From assembly GCF_910594985.1 (NCBI RefSeq), contig NZ_CAJVCE010000001.1:372001-436000 (forward strand): 64,000 bases of DNA, in the 5' to 3' direction. Positions within the stretch are counted from its first letter, which is position 1. Every line of letters starts with the position of its first letter. Below the pieces are notes generated by a model. The model saw only the letters and a list, made by a program, of their open reading frames with translations. It had not been told where the DNA came from and searched no databases. Source of the DNA: Paenibacillus allorhizosphaerae (GTDB lineage: Bacteria > Bacillota > Bacilli > Paenibacillales > NBRC-103111). The translations under genes and the position numbers were made by a program. Shown in pieces: positions 8,474 through 17,724 of the stretch.

Positions 8474-9526
8474 ATGCGCAAGAAAAAATCAGTAACGCTG
8501 CAAGAATTGTCACGTCAGTCGGGGCTGTCGGTCCACACCGTATCCAAAGCGCTGCGCGGATTGCCCGGCATGTCGGAGGAAACCCGAAATCATGTCCATA
8601 AAGTCGCCCAGGAGATCGGATACCGAACCAAAGATCAGGAACGCGTTCATGCGGTCGAACGGATCCCGCTACATCCCCGCAAGCCGTTTCGATTTAAAAT
8701 GGTCATTTCCGACAAAGCCCAAACGTCCGACATGATTCTGTTGATTTTGAGCGGAGTGCAGGAAAAGCTGGCGGAATACGGCCATTCGATTGAGACCGTC
8801 ACGATTCCGTATCACCTCGAATCCGACACGCTGCAAAATTGGTCGAAACTTCATCAATTAGAGTATTGCGACGGCGTATTTATTACCCCGATGGTTGGGA
8901 AGAAACAGGAAGAGCATCTGCTTCGGCATCCGATTCCGCGTATTCTGATTAATTTCCCGGGGCCTGCGGCAACAGTGGACAGCGTCGTCTGGGATGTCGG
9001 TACCGCCATTCACCAATCGGTGCGGCATTTGCTGGCCAAGGGCCATACCCAAATCATGTATGTTGGCAATATAAGCATCCATCGAGGTTTTATCCTGCGT
9101 TGGCAGTCGTTCGTGACGGCGATGACGGCGGCGGGGATCCATGTGGACCCCAAACACCATATGACCGAAGGGTTGGGAGGGCAAGAAAATTGGATGGCAC
9201 AGCTCAACGGCAAGCTGCTGCAATTTCAACCGTCGGCGATTCTAGTCGCATTGAGCCAAGATCTTGTCTGGGTTTATAATGCATGCAGCCAAATCGGCAA
9301 ACAAATACCGCAGGATATGTCGCTGATCAGTCTGGAGAACGCTGAGAACGCCTTCGTGCCCGAACTGTCCCGGCCGTTGCTTTTGATAAAGGAAGCGGGA
9401 AATCGAGCAGCCGCACGGATGCTGTGGCGCATGGCGAACCCGCATCTGCCTTACGAGCATATTTTATTGCAGGGCCACTTTTACGATGGCTCCACGGTAC
9501 AAGCGAGAAAGAGCCGCATCCTTTGA
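8474..9526 (+). CDS. LacI-family transcriptional regulator
   Basis: About 350 residues. The N terminus has the LacI helix-turn-helix VTLQELSRQSGLSVHTVSKAL, with a hinge helix (ETRNHVHKVAQEIGYR), followed by a periplasmic-binding-like sensor domain: FLLILSGVQEKLAEYG-type first strand and a C-terminal LLLIKEAGNRAAARM block. The start is the ATG at 8474 with GAAGGAGA upstream; an in-frame ATG 21 codons earlier would add an unlikely AT-rich extension. It probably represses the divergent FAD-oxidoreductase/binding-protein pair and itself, with a sugar as inducer. The effector domain diverges from well-known members, so the inducer cannot be named. Confidence 0.92.
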   Translation: MRKKKSVTLQELSRQSGLSVHTVSKALRGLPGMSEETRNHVHKVAQEIGYRTKDQERVHAVERIPLHPRKPFRFKMVISDKAQTSDMILLILSGVQEKLAEYGHSIETVTIPYHLESDTLQNWSKLHQLEYCDGVFITPMVGKKQEEHLLRHPIPRILINFPGPAATVDSVVWDVGTAIHQSVRHLLAKGHTQIMYVGNISIHRGFILRWQSFVTAMTAAGIHVDPKHHMTEGLGGQENWMAQLNGKLLQFQPSAILVALSQDLVWVYNACSQIGKQIPQDMSLISLENAENAFVPELSRPLLLIKEAGNRAAARMLWRMANPHLPYEHILLQGHFYDGSTVQARKSRIL

Positions 9527-9539
9527 CGGATGCGGCTCT
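9510..9539. terminator. Hairpin overlapping the LacI stop codon
   Basis: AGAGCCGCATCC (9510-9521) pairs with GGATGCGGCTCT (9528-9539), with the regulator's TGA in the loop. The genes on either side converge, so it may serve both strands, but only a weak T-rich stretch follows. Confidence 0.5.
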
Positions 9540-9685
9540 GCTTCGTTCATCGTCCCTTCGACAAGAATGTCAATTTCATGCATCGTTCGGGACAAACTGA
9601 CTTGGATGGCAGAAAATATCGCTTTTTGCGGTTGCCCGGGAAATGAAGCCGGAAATCGGGGAAATATTGAAACGAACCGGGGACA

Positions 9686-11086
9686 CTACGACTGCTTTGC
9701 GGCCGATGCAATAAGTTCGCGAACCGCAATCGTTTCGCCTCTTTCAGGATAGTAGACCGGCACTCCGGCCGTATCCAACGCCCGTGGATTACCGCTATGC
9801 ATAGGGATCACCGCTTTTGGAGAAATCCGTTTGATCAGATCGCTTAACGCTGCTGCCGAGGCATGGCCTGAAGTACCGATCTTATGCAAAGCCATACCGA
9901 ATTGGGCAACGTATTTCTCCAGGTATACTTGTTGATCCGGGTTCATGGGGCTATTTCCTACGATATAATGCGAGCGTGCGCTGCGATCCCCCATCGTTTC
10001 CAGCTCGATTAACATCGGTAAGCTCGGATAGGTCAGGAAATAAACAAGTTCGCTTTTGCGCCTGATCATTTCCTCCACAGTGATCGCCCCAAAAGGCAGC
10101 GGCATACCGTCAGGTACCGTTGCTTCGACGATACGAACGGTGTCCATGACATCGAATACCGGATGACCCTCGAGCGCCTTGATCCCGGATCGCAGCGTTT
10201 CGCTCCAAAGCACGGCCAAACCGTAATCCAAAGCTACATGACGTCCGGCTGTAACGGCTTCGTGGATACAATTCGTCATCCGTTCCACATTTCTCGGAAG
10301 CGATTGGAAATACACCATGCCTTCGGCTTCTTTTACTATATTGATATATTTTTTCACAACGTCCGGCTCGGTCGCGCGCTCGGGCCCCGGCTTCGGGTGG
10401 GTCGATTCGGTAATCAATACATCCACCTCTTTGGTGCGGCAAAGCTCGATGAACCGGTCAATCCGTTCCGGATGATATCCGTTGCGGGTCCAATCGCCCG
10501 TAAAAGCAATTTTGAATTCAGAGCTCTCGATCAATATACCGGCCGCTCCCGTCGCGTCATGATCCATTTCAATCATATGCATGATAAAACCGCCGAAATC
10601 GACTTTGGTTAAATGATCTAACGGTACAATAGCCGCTTTCGTATCCCCGTATTCTCCCGAGGCTACGATGCCTCGATACAGGGAGTGCGTATCCCTGCTC
10701 ATATATACCTTCAATCCTTCACGGGCATACGGCAAGATGGCTATATGATCCTGATGGACGTGGCTGATATAGACGCTGAGGCTGTCATACTCCGGAAAGC
10801 TTTTGTTCCCCCACAGCTGTTGGACCGATCTCTTCAAGGGTTGGTCGATCTGAGCTTCGTCGTACAGCTCCATAATGGGGGGGGCCATCCCGCCGAGCAA
10901 TAACTGCCGGGCCCCCCTGCGTGGAAACAACCTTATCGGGTCAAATGTCGCCACATTAAAAGCGTCGATCAACCCCCGATGCGGTATGCCAAAATCAAAC
11001 AGCAGTCCGGTGCCGCCATTCCCGTATAAAACTTGAACCCCCGTCCCGACGGTCCCGTTAAAAAACGTCAATCGATCCGAGCTCAT
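9686..11086 (-). CDS. Metallo-beta-lactamase-fold hydrolase, RNase J-like
   Basis: 466 residues. The zinc-binding motif H-x-H-x-D-H is present as HVHQDH (residues 109-114), a further metal Asp is in FTGDW near 195, and the C-terminal block GTSGHAS...LIKRISPKAVIPMH matches the RNase J/beta-CASP region, where the GHAS and terminal His complete the active site. True RNase J proteins are about 550 residues with a C-terminal domain that is absent here. It is the last gene of the GntR operon, 51 bases past the binding protein. In that setting a small-molecule hydrolase (lactonase or phosphodiesterase) seems as plausible as a nuclease; that is inference. Confidence 0.8.
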   Translation of the reverse strand: MSSDRLTFFNGTVGTGVQVLYGNGGTGLLFDFGIPHRGLIDAFNVATFDPIRLFPRRGARQLLLGGMAPPIMELYDEAQIDQPLKRSVQQLWGNKSFPEYDSLSVYISHVHQDHIAILPYAREGLKVYMSRDTHSLYRGIVASGEYGDTKAAIVPLDHLTKVDFGGFIMHMIEMDHDATGAAGILIESSEFKIAFTGDWTRNGYHPERIDRFIELCRTKEVDVLITESTHPKPGPERATEPDVVKKYINIVKEAEGMVYFQSLPRNVERMTNCIHEAVTAGRHVALDYGLAVLWSETLRSGIKALEGHPVFDVMDTVRIVEATVPDGMPLPFGAITVEEMIRRKSELVYFLTYPSLPMLIELETMGDRSARSHYIVGNSPMNPDQQVYLEKYVAQFGMALHKIGTSGHASAAALSDLIKRISPKAVIPMHSGNPRALDTAGVPVYYPERGETIAVRELIASAAKQS

Positions 11087-11137
11087 CTCCGATTCCTCCT
11101 CATCCTGGACTTTGCTTGAACAACCATACGATGCCCA

Positions 11138-12436
11138 TTATTTAGCTCTTAGCTCCTGAAGCCGCTTGTCGGCTGCCTCCTGCGCTTCGCGAAGCGCGGT
11201 GTTAATATCCTTGTTGTCGATGGCAATCGCTTTGCGTGTTTGCCTTATAAACGGTTGAACTTCTTTGTCGTACAAATTAGGCTTAGGCGTTGGCGACGCT
11301 TTGAACTTGAAGAGACTGGCTACGTTCTTCGCCGCCATCCAGGGGATATCCTTACCGTATTCTTTCTTGATCGCTTCGTCATTCAGTACGGGTACGCGCG
11401 CGTTTCTTGCCTGGATCCGTTGCGCTTCCGGCGACGTTACGGTCTGGATTACATGCATCGCTTGCTTTTTGTAAGGGCTGTTTTTTGTAATGATCATCAT
11501 GCTTGCCAACATATGGCGTCCTTTACCGGCTTTATCCTCAAAGTTCGGAATCGTCACCATATCCCAATTGAAACTTGCGCCTTGCTCGATGGCTTCGACT
11601 AGATCCCCGATCATCTTGATCGACCATTCGGTCATCATGCCTACTTTTTTGTCCACGATAAATTCCTTGGGCGCATATGTAAATTTATTGTTAGCTCCGA
11701 TAAAGCCGGGCTGTTCGTACACTTGCTTCATCAGTTCGAACACTTTCCGGTATACATCGGTATCCACCACTGCTTTGTTTGTTTTCGGATCGACAAAAGG
11801 CTGGGAATACGGACTTGCAATCGCATCCGGAAAGCCGGGCTCCCATCCGATGTATTGAACCCCGTCCACATTGCGCGTCAGTTTTTTGGACAGGTCAAGC
11901 ACTTCCTTCCAAGTCATGTCGTCCTTCGGGTACGGGATTCCAAACCTGTCAAACAAATCCTTGTTATAAAATAATGCCCCGACATTTAAGCTGAAAGGAA
12001 TGGCGTACATCTTGCCGCTGTCGCTCAGCTGCTTCACCGCTTGTATGGACTCCGGAACAAATGTATTCACGTCCAGCCTGAATTCCTTGATCAGATCCGT
12101 TAAATCCTGCTGCAGATCGAGGGTTGTCAGCGCCGAATACCAATCGTTGTCAGTCAAGATCAAGTCAGGTATATTGCCAGCTACGATAAGATCCTCCAGC
12201 TTTCCTTCGAGCCGCTCCATCGTGATGTTCGGATGCGTCTTTTTTAATGGCTCAAGGATGAATTTCTGATATTCCGTATCGGTCAATCGAACGGCATGAA
12301 CGAAAATTTTCAGAGTAACAGGATTCGACGAGACCGGCGAATCTTGCTCTACTCCGGGTTTGGCCGCTTGGCAGCCCGATAAAACCAGCGTCACGATTGT
12401 CGTCAACATTACAAGCGAATTGAATTTGTTAACCAT
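11138..12436 (-). CDS. Extracellular sugar-binding lipoprotein (ABC family 1)
   Basis: About 432 residues with lipobox VLSGC, Cys near residue 22, directed to the outer face of the membrane. Family blocks: FDRFGIPYPKDDMTWKEVLD in the middle, a QPFVDPKTNKAVV segment, and the C-terminal KDINTALREAQEAADKR helix. The ATG at 12436 has AGGGGATA upstream. It is the sixth gene of the GntR operon, between the glycerophosphodiesterase and the metallo-hydrolase. No permease is encoded in the operon, so it presumably docks on a transporter encoded elsewhere, or acts as a sensor. The ligand is expected to be the operon's substrate. Confidence 0.9.
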   Translation of the reverse strand: MVNKFNSLVMLTTIVTLVLSGCQAAKPGVEQDSPVSSNPVTLKIFVHAVRLTDTEYQKFILEPLKKTHPNITMERLEGKLEDLIVAGNIPDLILTDNDWYSALTTLDLQQDLTDLIKEFRLDVNTFVPESIQAVKQLSDSGKMYAIPFSLNVGALFYNKDLFDRFGIPYPKDDMTWKEVLDLSKKLTRNVDGVQYIGWEPGFPDAIASPYSQPFVDPKTNKAVVDTDVYRKVFELMKQVYEQPGFIGANNKFTYAPKEFIVDKKVGMMTEWSIKMIGDLVEAIEQGASFNWDMVTIPNFEDKAGKGRHMLASMMIITKNSPYKKQAMHVIQTVTSPEAQRIQARNARVPVLNDEAIKKEYGKDIPWMAAKNVASLFKFKASPTPKPNLYDKEVQPFIRQTRKAIAIDNKDINTALREAQEAADKRLQELRAK

Positions 12437-12553
12437 ACCGCTATCCCCTCGCCTATGGTCAAATAAATTACGCTTACACCATTGTGACTTACAAAGCCGC
12501 AAGCTGAAGCTGATCCTTTGCGCTCCGTTCACCAAGCGCTTCGTGCCGCATTT

Positions 12554-13276
12554 TTACTGAAGCCGGTCCCGATGTTCAATGTAAAACCGCTCCCAACGTT
12601 CCAATTGATTCGTTGAGGCCAGCACTGCGGGGAAACGCAGCATTTTGTTCATCGTCTCTTCCGTGTCGATCGGCCTCGTGATGAGCTGTACGCCGTTCTC
12701 ATGGCAAATATCAGCATATTCTTCCGTCAAATAGGCGTGAGGAATCGACATGTACCGGGAGGAAATTTCCTTCATAAAGGGAAACACGGCGGGAGACGAT
12801 CCGCTCATGAGCAAACCGATCGGTACGTCGCCGTTCAGACGACGCATCTTGACCAAGGCGTAATGGTCGAACGAAGTAATAATGACTTGATCGACCATAT
12901 CGAGTCCGGTAATGACTTCCAGCACTTTTTCTTCCAAGCCTTCATACAACTTGCCGGTTTGCTTTAACTCTACCAATACGGTGATGCGACCTTGAGCCAG
13001 CCGGAACACCTGTTCCAAGGTTGGAATCGTTTCCGCTTCGCCTACCTTGAGCTGCTGCAATTGCTCGAACGTAAAGTTCTTGATTGGTCCTTTGCCGTTG
13101 CTCATTCGCTGAAGGGTATGGTCATGCATCACGACCGGAACGCCGTCCTTGCTTAAATGCACGTCCAGCTCCATATGACTGAAGGATGCGTCAAGCGCCG
13201 CTTGGAACGACGAAATCGTATTTTCCGGATATCGGGCCGGAAACCCGCGATGCGCAATGCCTCTAATCCTAGCCAT
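12554..13276 (-). CDS. Glycerophosphodiester phosphodiesterase-family protein
   Basis: 240 residues with the GDPD TIM-barrel signature intact: IAHRG (catalytic His about residue 9), PENT with the metal Glu at about 18, MELDVHLSKDG carrying the Glu and Asp metal ligands, and VVMHD with the second catalytic His near 51. Family members split a phosphodiester to an alcohol plus glycerol-3-phosphate or another phosphate monoester. No signal peptide, so it acts in the cytoplasm after uptake. ATG with AAGGAAGG upstream; it follows the dehydrogenase gene by 33 bases. Presence in a sugar-acid type operon suggests the imported substrate may carry a phosphodiester, which is inference. Confidence 0.9.
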   Translation of the reverse strand: MARIRGIAHRGFPARYPENTISSFQAALDASFSHMELDVHLSKDGVPVVMHDHTLQRMSNGKGPIKNFTFEQLQQLKVGEAETIPTLEQVFRLAQGRITVLVELKQTGKLYEGLEEKVLEVITGLDMVDQVIITSFDHYALVKMRRLNGDVPIGLLMSGSSPAVFPFMKEISSRYMSIPHAYLTEEYADICHENGVQLITRPIDTEETMNKMLRFPAVLASTNQLERWERFYIEHRDRLQ

Positions 13277-13309
13277 GGAAATCCTTCCTTTCCGCTATCC
13301 CTACTCGGG

Positions 13310-14209
13310 CTATTCTGTTCTAACCTTTATTCCGGCACATTCCTCTACTACAGAGATGACGGAAGTATAGTCGTGATTATCGTGTCCTAGTCCCCGTGCC
13401 ATATTAAACAGTTGTGTGCTTGAGGCAGCCACGGAAAGCGGGACATTCAGCTGTCCCCCGAGACTCAGCGCTAGGTTCATATCCTTGTAAGCGAGTCGAA
13501 CGGCAAAGCCGGGACTGAAATCTCCCTTAAGCGCCTTAACGGGATAAGTAGCGTGCAGATGCCCGTTATTGGCAGCCGTGCTGCGCAGCACCTGAAGCAG
13601 CGTTTCCAGCTTCACTCCCGCTTTTACCCCGAGCGTCAACGCTTCCGCATTGGCTGTGACAATAATTCCGGTAAGCATATTATTAACGATCTTAACGATT
13701 TCCCCTGACCCGATCGGACCGCAATGCACCAAGTCGCTGCCCATGCACGACAGGATCGGCTTGCATTCCTCGAACAAATCCTCGTCGCCGCCCGCCATAA
13801 TGAGCAGCGTCCCATCCTCCGCGTTAGCTGTGGAACGGCCTACCGGCGCGTCAAGCATCCTGCACCCTTTCGTGTGAACCGCATCCGCGATTTTTCGCGT
13901 CGTCGCCGGATCGATCGTGCTCATATCGATCAGGACCGATCCCGGACGCAGTCCGCTGAGCACCCCGCTAGGTCCGAGCACGGCGGCTTCCACGTCGGGC
14001 GAATTCGGAAGCATCGTAATCACGATGTCGCTGTTCTCCGCCACCTCTGCAGCGGAAGTTGCTGCTCGCGCTCCGTGCGAGACTAATTCCTCGACCGCCT
14101 TATCGAACAAATCGTAAACCGTTAGTTCGTACTTTCCTTTTGCGATAACATTTTTGGACATCGGTCTGCCCATCGCTCCGAGTCCGATAAAGCCGACTTT
14201 CTTCGGCAT
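13310..14209 (-). CDS. NAD(P)-dependent beta-hydroxyacid dehydrogenase
   Basis: 299 residues of the 3-hydroxyisobutyrate dehydrogenase/tartronate-semialdehyde reductase family. The Rossmann start GFIGLGAMGRPMSKN (about residues 5-19), the substrate-binding DAPVGRS block (family usually DAPVSGG) and the catalytic-Lys helix GEIVKIVNNML are all present. The family reduces a semialdehyde or oxidises a beta-hydroxyacid with NAD(P). ATG with GAGGGAGGAAG upstream. It lies 33 bases after the aldehyde dehydrogenase and 33 before the phosphodiesterase, in the middle of the GntR operon. The altered DAPVGRS loop suggests a substrate somewhat different from the characterised enzymes. Confidence 0.92.
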   Translation of the reverse strand: MPKKVGFIGLGAMGRPMSKNVIAKGKYELTVYDLFDKAVEELVSHGARAATSAAEVAENSDIVITMLPNSPDVEAAVLGPSGVLSGLRPGSVLIDMSTIDPATTRKIADAVHTKGCRMLDAPVGRSTANAEDGTLLIMAGGDEDLFEECKPILSCMGSDLVHCGPIGSGEIVKIVNNMLTGIIVTANAEALTLGVKAGVKLETLLQVLRSTAANNGHLHATYPVKALKGDFSPGFAVRLAYKDMNLALSLGGQLNVPLSVAASSTQLFNMARGLGHDNHDYTSVISVVEECAGIKVRTE

Positions 14210-14242
14210 ACAGACTTCCTCCCTCTATGCAATACGGATATT

Positions 14243-15691
14243 TTACGAATGTTTGAGATATACGGACTTGATATCGGTAAAGAAATCCTTCGTTGTCGGG
14301 CCCACCGAGCCGGGACCTACGCCCGAAGCTTTGACGCCGCCAAACGGCATATGACTTTCCGGAGCCGTACCGTGATTGACGTGAACCATGCCGGCTTGAA
14401 TGCCGTCTACGAAACGTCCCGCCACCGACAGATCCTTCGTAAATATCGCTGCGGTCAACCCGTATTCCACGTTATTGGCCATCGCCAAAGCTTCTTCAAA
14501 CGTTTCTACAGCCTGTACGATGAGAACCGGCCCGAAAACTTCCTCTCTGGCGATTTCCATCTCGCCCGTTACATCCGCCAGCAAGGTTGCCGGGAAAAAG
14601 AAGCCTTTGGCAAATTCGCCTTCTTTCAAAGGTTCGCCTCCCAATACCAAGCGGGCACCTTCTTGAACCGCGCGCTGCACGAAACCGCTCACCTTGGACA
14701 ACTGAGCTTCGTTCGTCAAAGGACCGAGCGTCACTCCATTCTCCAGGCCATTGCCGGGGCGCAGCTCGGATAAAGCGGCGGCGAACGCCTGCTCGATCTC
14801 CGCCGTATCCGCCTTGCGCACGATGACGCGGCTGATTGCCGTACAGCGCTGCCCCGAGCACAGAAACGCCGCACTAACAATATGCTTCACCGCCTCTTGC
14901 ATGCTTGGAGGATCCCATACGACGGCCGGGTTTTTGCCCCCCATCTCCGCCTGCACCCGGACCAAACGCTCCGCCGCAAGCTTATAGATGGATCGGCCGG
15001 CCGCCGTCGATCCGGTGAATGTAATCGCTTTGATCGCGTGGTGCTTCACCAAAGCTTCTCCCGTGGATCGGCCTCCTGTAACCGCATTCAACACGCCTTT
15101 GGGCAGGCCCCGGGAGTTTAATATCTCCACAAGCTTCAGCCCGGTTAGAGGCGTGTACTCCGACGGCTTCAGCACGGCCGTATTGCCTGTGATCAGCGCG
15201 GGCATCAGCTTGCGCATCGGCGTGAGCACGGGGAAATTCCACGGGGTGATTGCCGCAACGGGGCCAACTGGCACCCTTACCGTTTGTGCCCACGTCCCCG
15301 GCTTTTCACTCATCGTCGTATAGCCATTCAAGCGGTACCCTTCTCCGAGCATGAACTGGGCCTCGCTGATCGATTTGCCGATTTCATTCAACGACTCCTG
15401 GAGCGGTTTCCCTTGCTCCCTCGTCATCACTCGGGCAAGCTCTTCCTTTCTCTCGGCCAAAGCGACTAGCGCCATTTGCAAAATGGCGGCACGTTCCGTT
15501 CCCGACGTGCCTGCCCACTGCGGTGCGGCGCTTACGATGGAATCCACCGCCTCCGCCACTTCCTGTCTGCCGGAGTCGACGAACATTCCAAGACACTCTT
15601 CCCTGTTTGCCGGATTTACAGAATCGAACCACGAAGCTCGCCTCGGGGTAACATAGTTTCCGCCAATAAAATTACCGTAATATTCGGCCAT
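14243..15691 (-). CDS. Aldehyde dehydrogenase (NAD(P)-dependent)
   Basis: About 482 residues, the normal length. The cofactor region ITPWNFPV and FTGSTAAGR, the general base Glu in QAEMGGKNPAVV (about residue 250) and the catalytic Cys in CSGQRCTAISR (about 285) are all seen. The closest broad group is the succinate/alpha-ketoglutarate-semialdehyde dehydrogenases. The start is the ATG at 15691 with AGGAAAGGAG eight bases upstream. It follows the dehydratase by 47 bases. With the enolase-superfamily dehydratase this fits an oxidative sugar-acid pathway in which a 2-keto-deoxy-acid-derived semialdehyde is oxidised, but the substrate is not determined by sequence. Confidence 0.95.
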   Translation of the reverse strand: MAEYYGNFIGGNYVTPRRASWFDSVNPANREECLGMFVDSGRQEVAEAVDSIVSAAPQWAGTSGTERAAILQMALVALAERKEELARVMTREQGKPLQESLNEIGKSISEAQFMLGEGYRLNGYTTMSEKPGTWAQTVRVPVGPVAAITPWNFPVLTPMRKLMPALITGNTAVLKPSEYTPLTGLKLVEILNSRGLPKGVLNAVTGGRSTGEALVKHHAIKAITFTGSTAAGRSIYKLAAERLVRVQAEMGGKNPAVVWDPPSMQEAVKHIVSAAFLCSGQRCTAISRVIVRKADTAEIEQAFAAALSELRPGNGLENGVTLGPLTNEAQLSKVSGFVQRAVQEGARLVLGGEPLKEGEFAKGFFFPATLLADVTGEMEIAREEVFGPVLIVQAVETFEEALAMANNVEYGLTAAIFTKDLSVAGRFVDGIQAGMVHVNHGTAPESHMPFGGVKASGVGPGSVGPTTKDFFTDIKSVYLKHS

Positions 15692-15738
15692 GTCGACGGC
15701 TCCTTTCCTCATCTTAAGTCATTGTGAACGAATTCAAA

Positions 15739-16869
15739 TCATCCTAGCGAAGAAACGTCAATTCGGTAATGCTCGACAAACTCCGGATCCAGTTCCATGC
15801 CGAGGCCCGGCCCTTGCGGAACGGCTAGCTTCCCGTCTTTCACGACAAAGGGAGTCGTAAAAAGCTTTTCGCGAAAAGGATTCGGATTCGCATCGAGCTC
15901 CAATAGGACCCCGCCGGGAACGGCGGAAAAAAAATGCAGACTGGCGGCAAGACAAACGGCCCCGCCTAAAAAATGCGGTGCAAACGGAACGTCTGCACTG
16001 CGGGCGATATCCGCCATGGCCCTGCACTCCGAAATGCCGCCGTTTTTGCTCAGGTCGGGCTGAATGATATCGAGGGCCCGGTTTTCCAGAGCCATTCTTG
16101 CATGCCGCTCGCCGTACAGATTCTCGCCTGCCGCCACGGGAATTCCCGTGCTTTCGCGAACGAAGCGGTATCCGTTGAAGTCATCGCAGCGCAGCGGTTC
16201 CTCAATCCAAGTAAGATTAAAAGCTTTGAATCGCTGCAAATTGCGAATGGCGTTTTCTCTATCCCACGCTTGATTGGCATCGATCATGATCTTGTCATCG
16301 GGCTGCAGCATGCCGCGCATTTTCTGCAAATTACGGAAATCCTGCTCGTCGTTTTTCCCTACCTTCAGTTTAAAGGCGGAGACGCCCATTTCCTGATGGC
16401 TTTCGATCAAATTCTCGATCTCGCCGGGCCCGATGCCGCTGGCATAAACCTGAACGGGCTGGCGATCATGCCCGCCGAGAAGCTGGGCAACCGGTTTGCC
16501 CATATGCTTCCCTTTCAAGTCCCACAAAGCCATATCGATCCCGCTGATGCTCTGGTAAATAGGCCCCAGCGCACCCCACTGCAGACCGAGCACGGTAAGT
16601 GCACGAAATAACTTGGCGTTTATCTCCCCGATATCGAGCGGGTCTTCACCGATGAGTAAAGGTGTAATGCCATGCTTCAACGTCGTTACTTTCTCGTAAA
16701 CACCCCAGGAGGGAAAGTTATTCCATATTTCCCCAATTCCATATTCGCCCGTATCCGTTTCGACTTTAACAAGAACCGTCGTCCTCGCATCCATTTTGCC
16801 GAAAGATGTGACTACCGGCTTTTCCAGTGGTATATGCAGAACAATGGGCTCTACTTTATTGATTTTAAT
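15739..16869 (-). CDS. Mandelate racemase/muconate-lactonizing-family dehydratase, apparent ATT start
   Basis: About 376 residues from the proposed start. Enolase-superfamily, mandelate-racemase subgroup: KxK catalytic pair in AFKLKVGKND, metal ligands in MIDANQAWD, WIEEPL and AAGENLYGE, the His of the His-Asp dyad in FAPHFLGG, and a closing Glu in LLELDANP. Such enzymes abstract the proton alpha to a carboxylate, typically dehydrating sugar acids. The first in-frame ATG (16794) lies after the conserved N-terminal strand. Upstream, KINKVEPIVLHIPLEKP reads in frame back to an ATT at 16867-16869, and a TAG two codons earlier leaves no ATG, GTG or TTG. GGAGGG sits seven bases before the ATT. Confidence 0.92.
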   Translation of the reverse strand: MKINKVEPIVLHIPLEKPVVTSFGKMDARTTVLVKVETDTGEYGIGEIWNNFPSWGVYEKVTTLKHGITPLLIGEDPLDIGEINAKLFRALTVLGLQWGALGPIYQSISGIDMALWDLKGKHMGKPVAQLLGGHDRQPVQVYASGIGPGEIENLIESHQEMGVSAFKLKVGKNDEQDFRNLQKMRGMLQPDDKIMIDANQAWDRENAIRNLQRFKAFNLTWIEEPLRCDDFNGYRFVRESTGIPVAAGENLYGERHARMALENRALDIIQPDLSKNGGISECRAMADIARSADVPFAPHFLGGAVCLAASLHFFSAVPGGVLLELDANPNPFREKLFTTPFVVKDGKLAVPQGPGLGMELDPEFVEHYRIDVSSLG

Positions 16870-16961
16870 ATGCTATCCCTCCGATCAAGATGTAAACTCC
16901 GGCTCTAAACCGCCTTCATGTCAACACACGCATTTCATCCCATGGCCTTTCGCATTCGAGC

Positions 16962-17702
16962 TTAACGCTGCAACTGAACGGTGTACTGGAAATAATCCGG
17001 CCGATACACGGCTTCCAAATATTCTACAGGGGTTTGATCAGCGGCATATATGATTCGTGTAATAGAAAGCAAAGCCGTTCCTTCGACGATTCCGAGCATT
17101 TTGGCCTCCTGCTTGCCGGCATTCTTTGCGCTGATGTTCTGCGTACCGTTGCGCAGCGTCACTCCGAGCTCTTTCTCCATATAGGCGTAAGTCAGCACGG
17201 AGCCCAACTCCTGCTGCTCCAGCCGCATGCCGATCGCTTCCGGAAAATAGGAATGTTCAATCGCAATAGGCAAATCATCGGCGTAACGGAGCCGCTTCAA
17301 TTCCCAAGCCGTTTGGACCATAAGCTTGCTTTTGATTTCGTCTGCAAGCGTTTTGGCTACCCCGTATTTCAGCGTCTTTCCCCCAGGTGTAAAGCCCGAG
17401 GCGGTAATGGTCTCGGAAAATCCGAGCAGTTGTCCGGTCCAATGTTCGGCATGATTCGTTTTCAGGAAAGTTCCCTTTCCTCTTTCCCGGTGAAGCAACC
17501 CTTGATCGACCAATTTGGAAAGCGCTTGGCGTACCGTAATGCGGCTGACTTCGAATCGGGCCATCAGCTCGATTTCCGTAGGCATTTTTCCGTTTTTATC
17601 CGCTAAATCGCCGTTTAACGCTTCAAACCTAATAATTTCCTGCAATTGATAGTGCAGAGGAAGAGGACTCTTGGAATCCAATTTTTTGTTGTGTTTATTC
17701 AT
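16962..17702 (-). CDS. GntR/HutC-family regulator with UTRA sensor domain
   Basis: 246 residues. The N terminus has the GntR winged helix (PTEIELMARFEVSRITVRQAL, then LHRERGKGTFL at about residues 65-78). The C-terminal half is a UTRA ligand-binding domain (residues about 95-240, ending TPVEYLEAVYRPDYFQYTV). It is the first gene of the seven-gene operon, with AGGAG before the ATG. Two GTTATAAC palindromes sit over its promoter (17725-17764), so it most likely represses itself and the operon, released by a pathway intermediate. Ligand unknown; UTRA domains usually bind sugar phosphates or small acids. Confidence 0.93.
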   Translation of the reverse strand: MNKHNKKLDSKSPLPLHYQLQEIIRFEALNGDLADKNGKMPTEIELMARFEVSRITVRQALSKLVDQGLLHRERGKGTFLKTNHAEHWTGQLLGFSETITASGFTPGGKTLKYGVAKTLADEIKSKLMVQTAWELKRLRYADDLPIAIEHSYFPEAIGMRLEQQELGSVLTYAYMEKELGVTLRNGTQNISAKNAGKQEAKMLGIVEGTALLSITRIIYAADQTPVEYLEAVYRPDYFQYTVQLQR

Positions 17703-17724
17703 CCAGCGCTCCTGCTATTTTATT

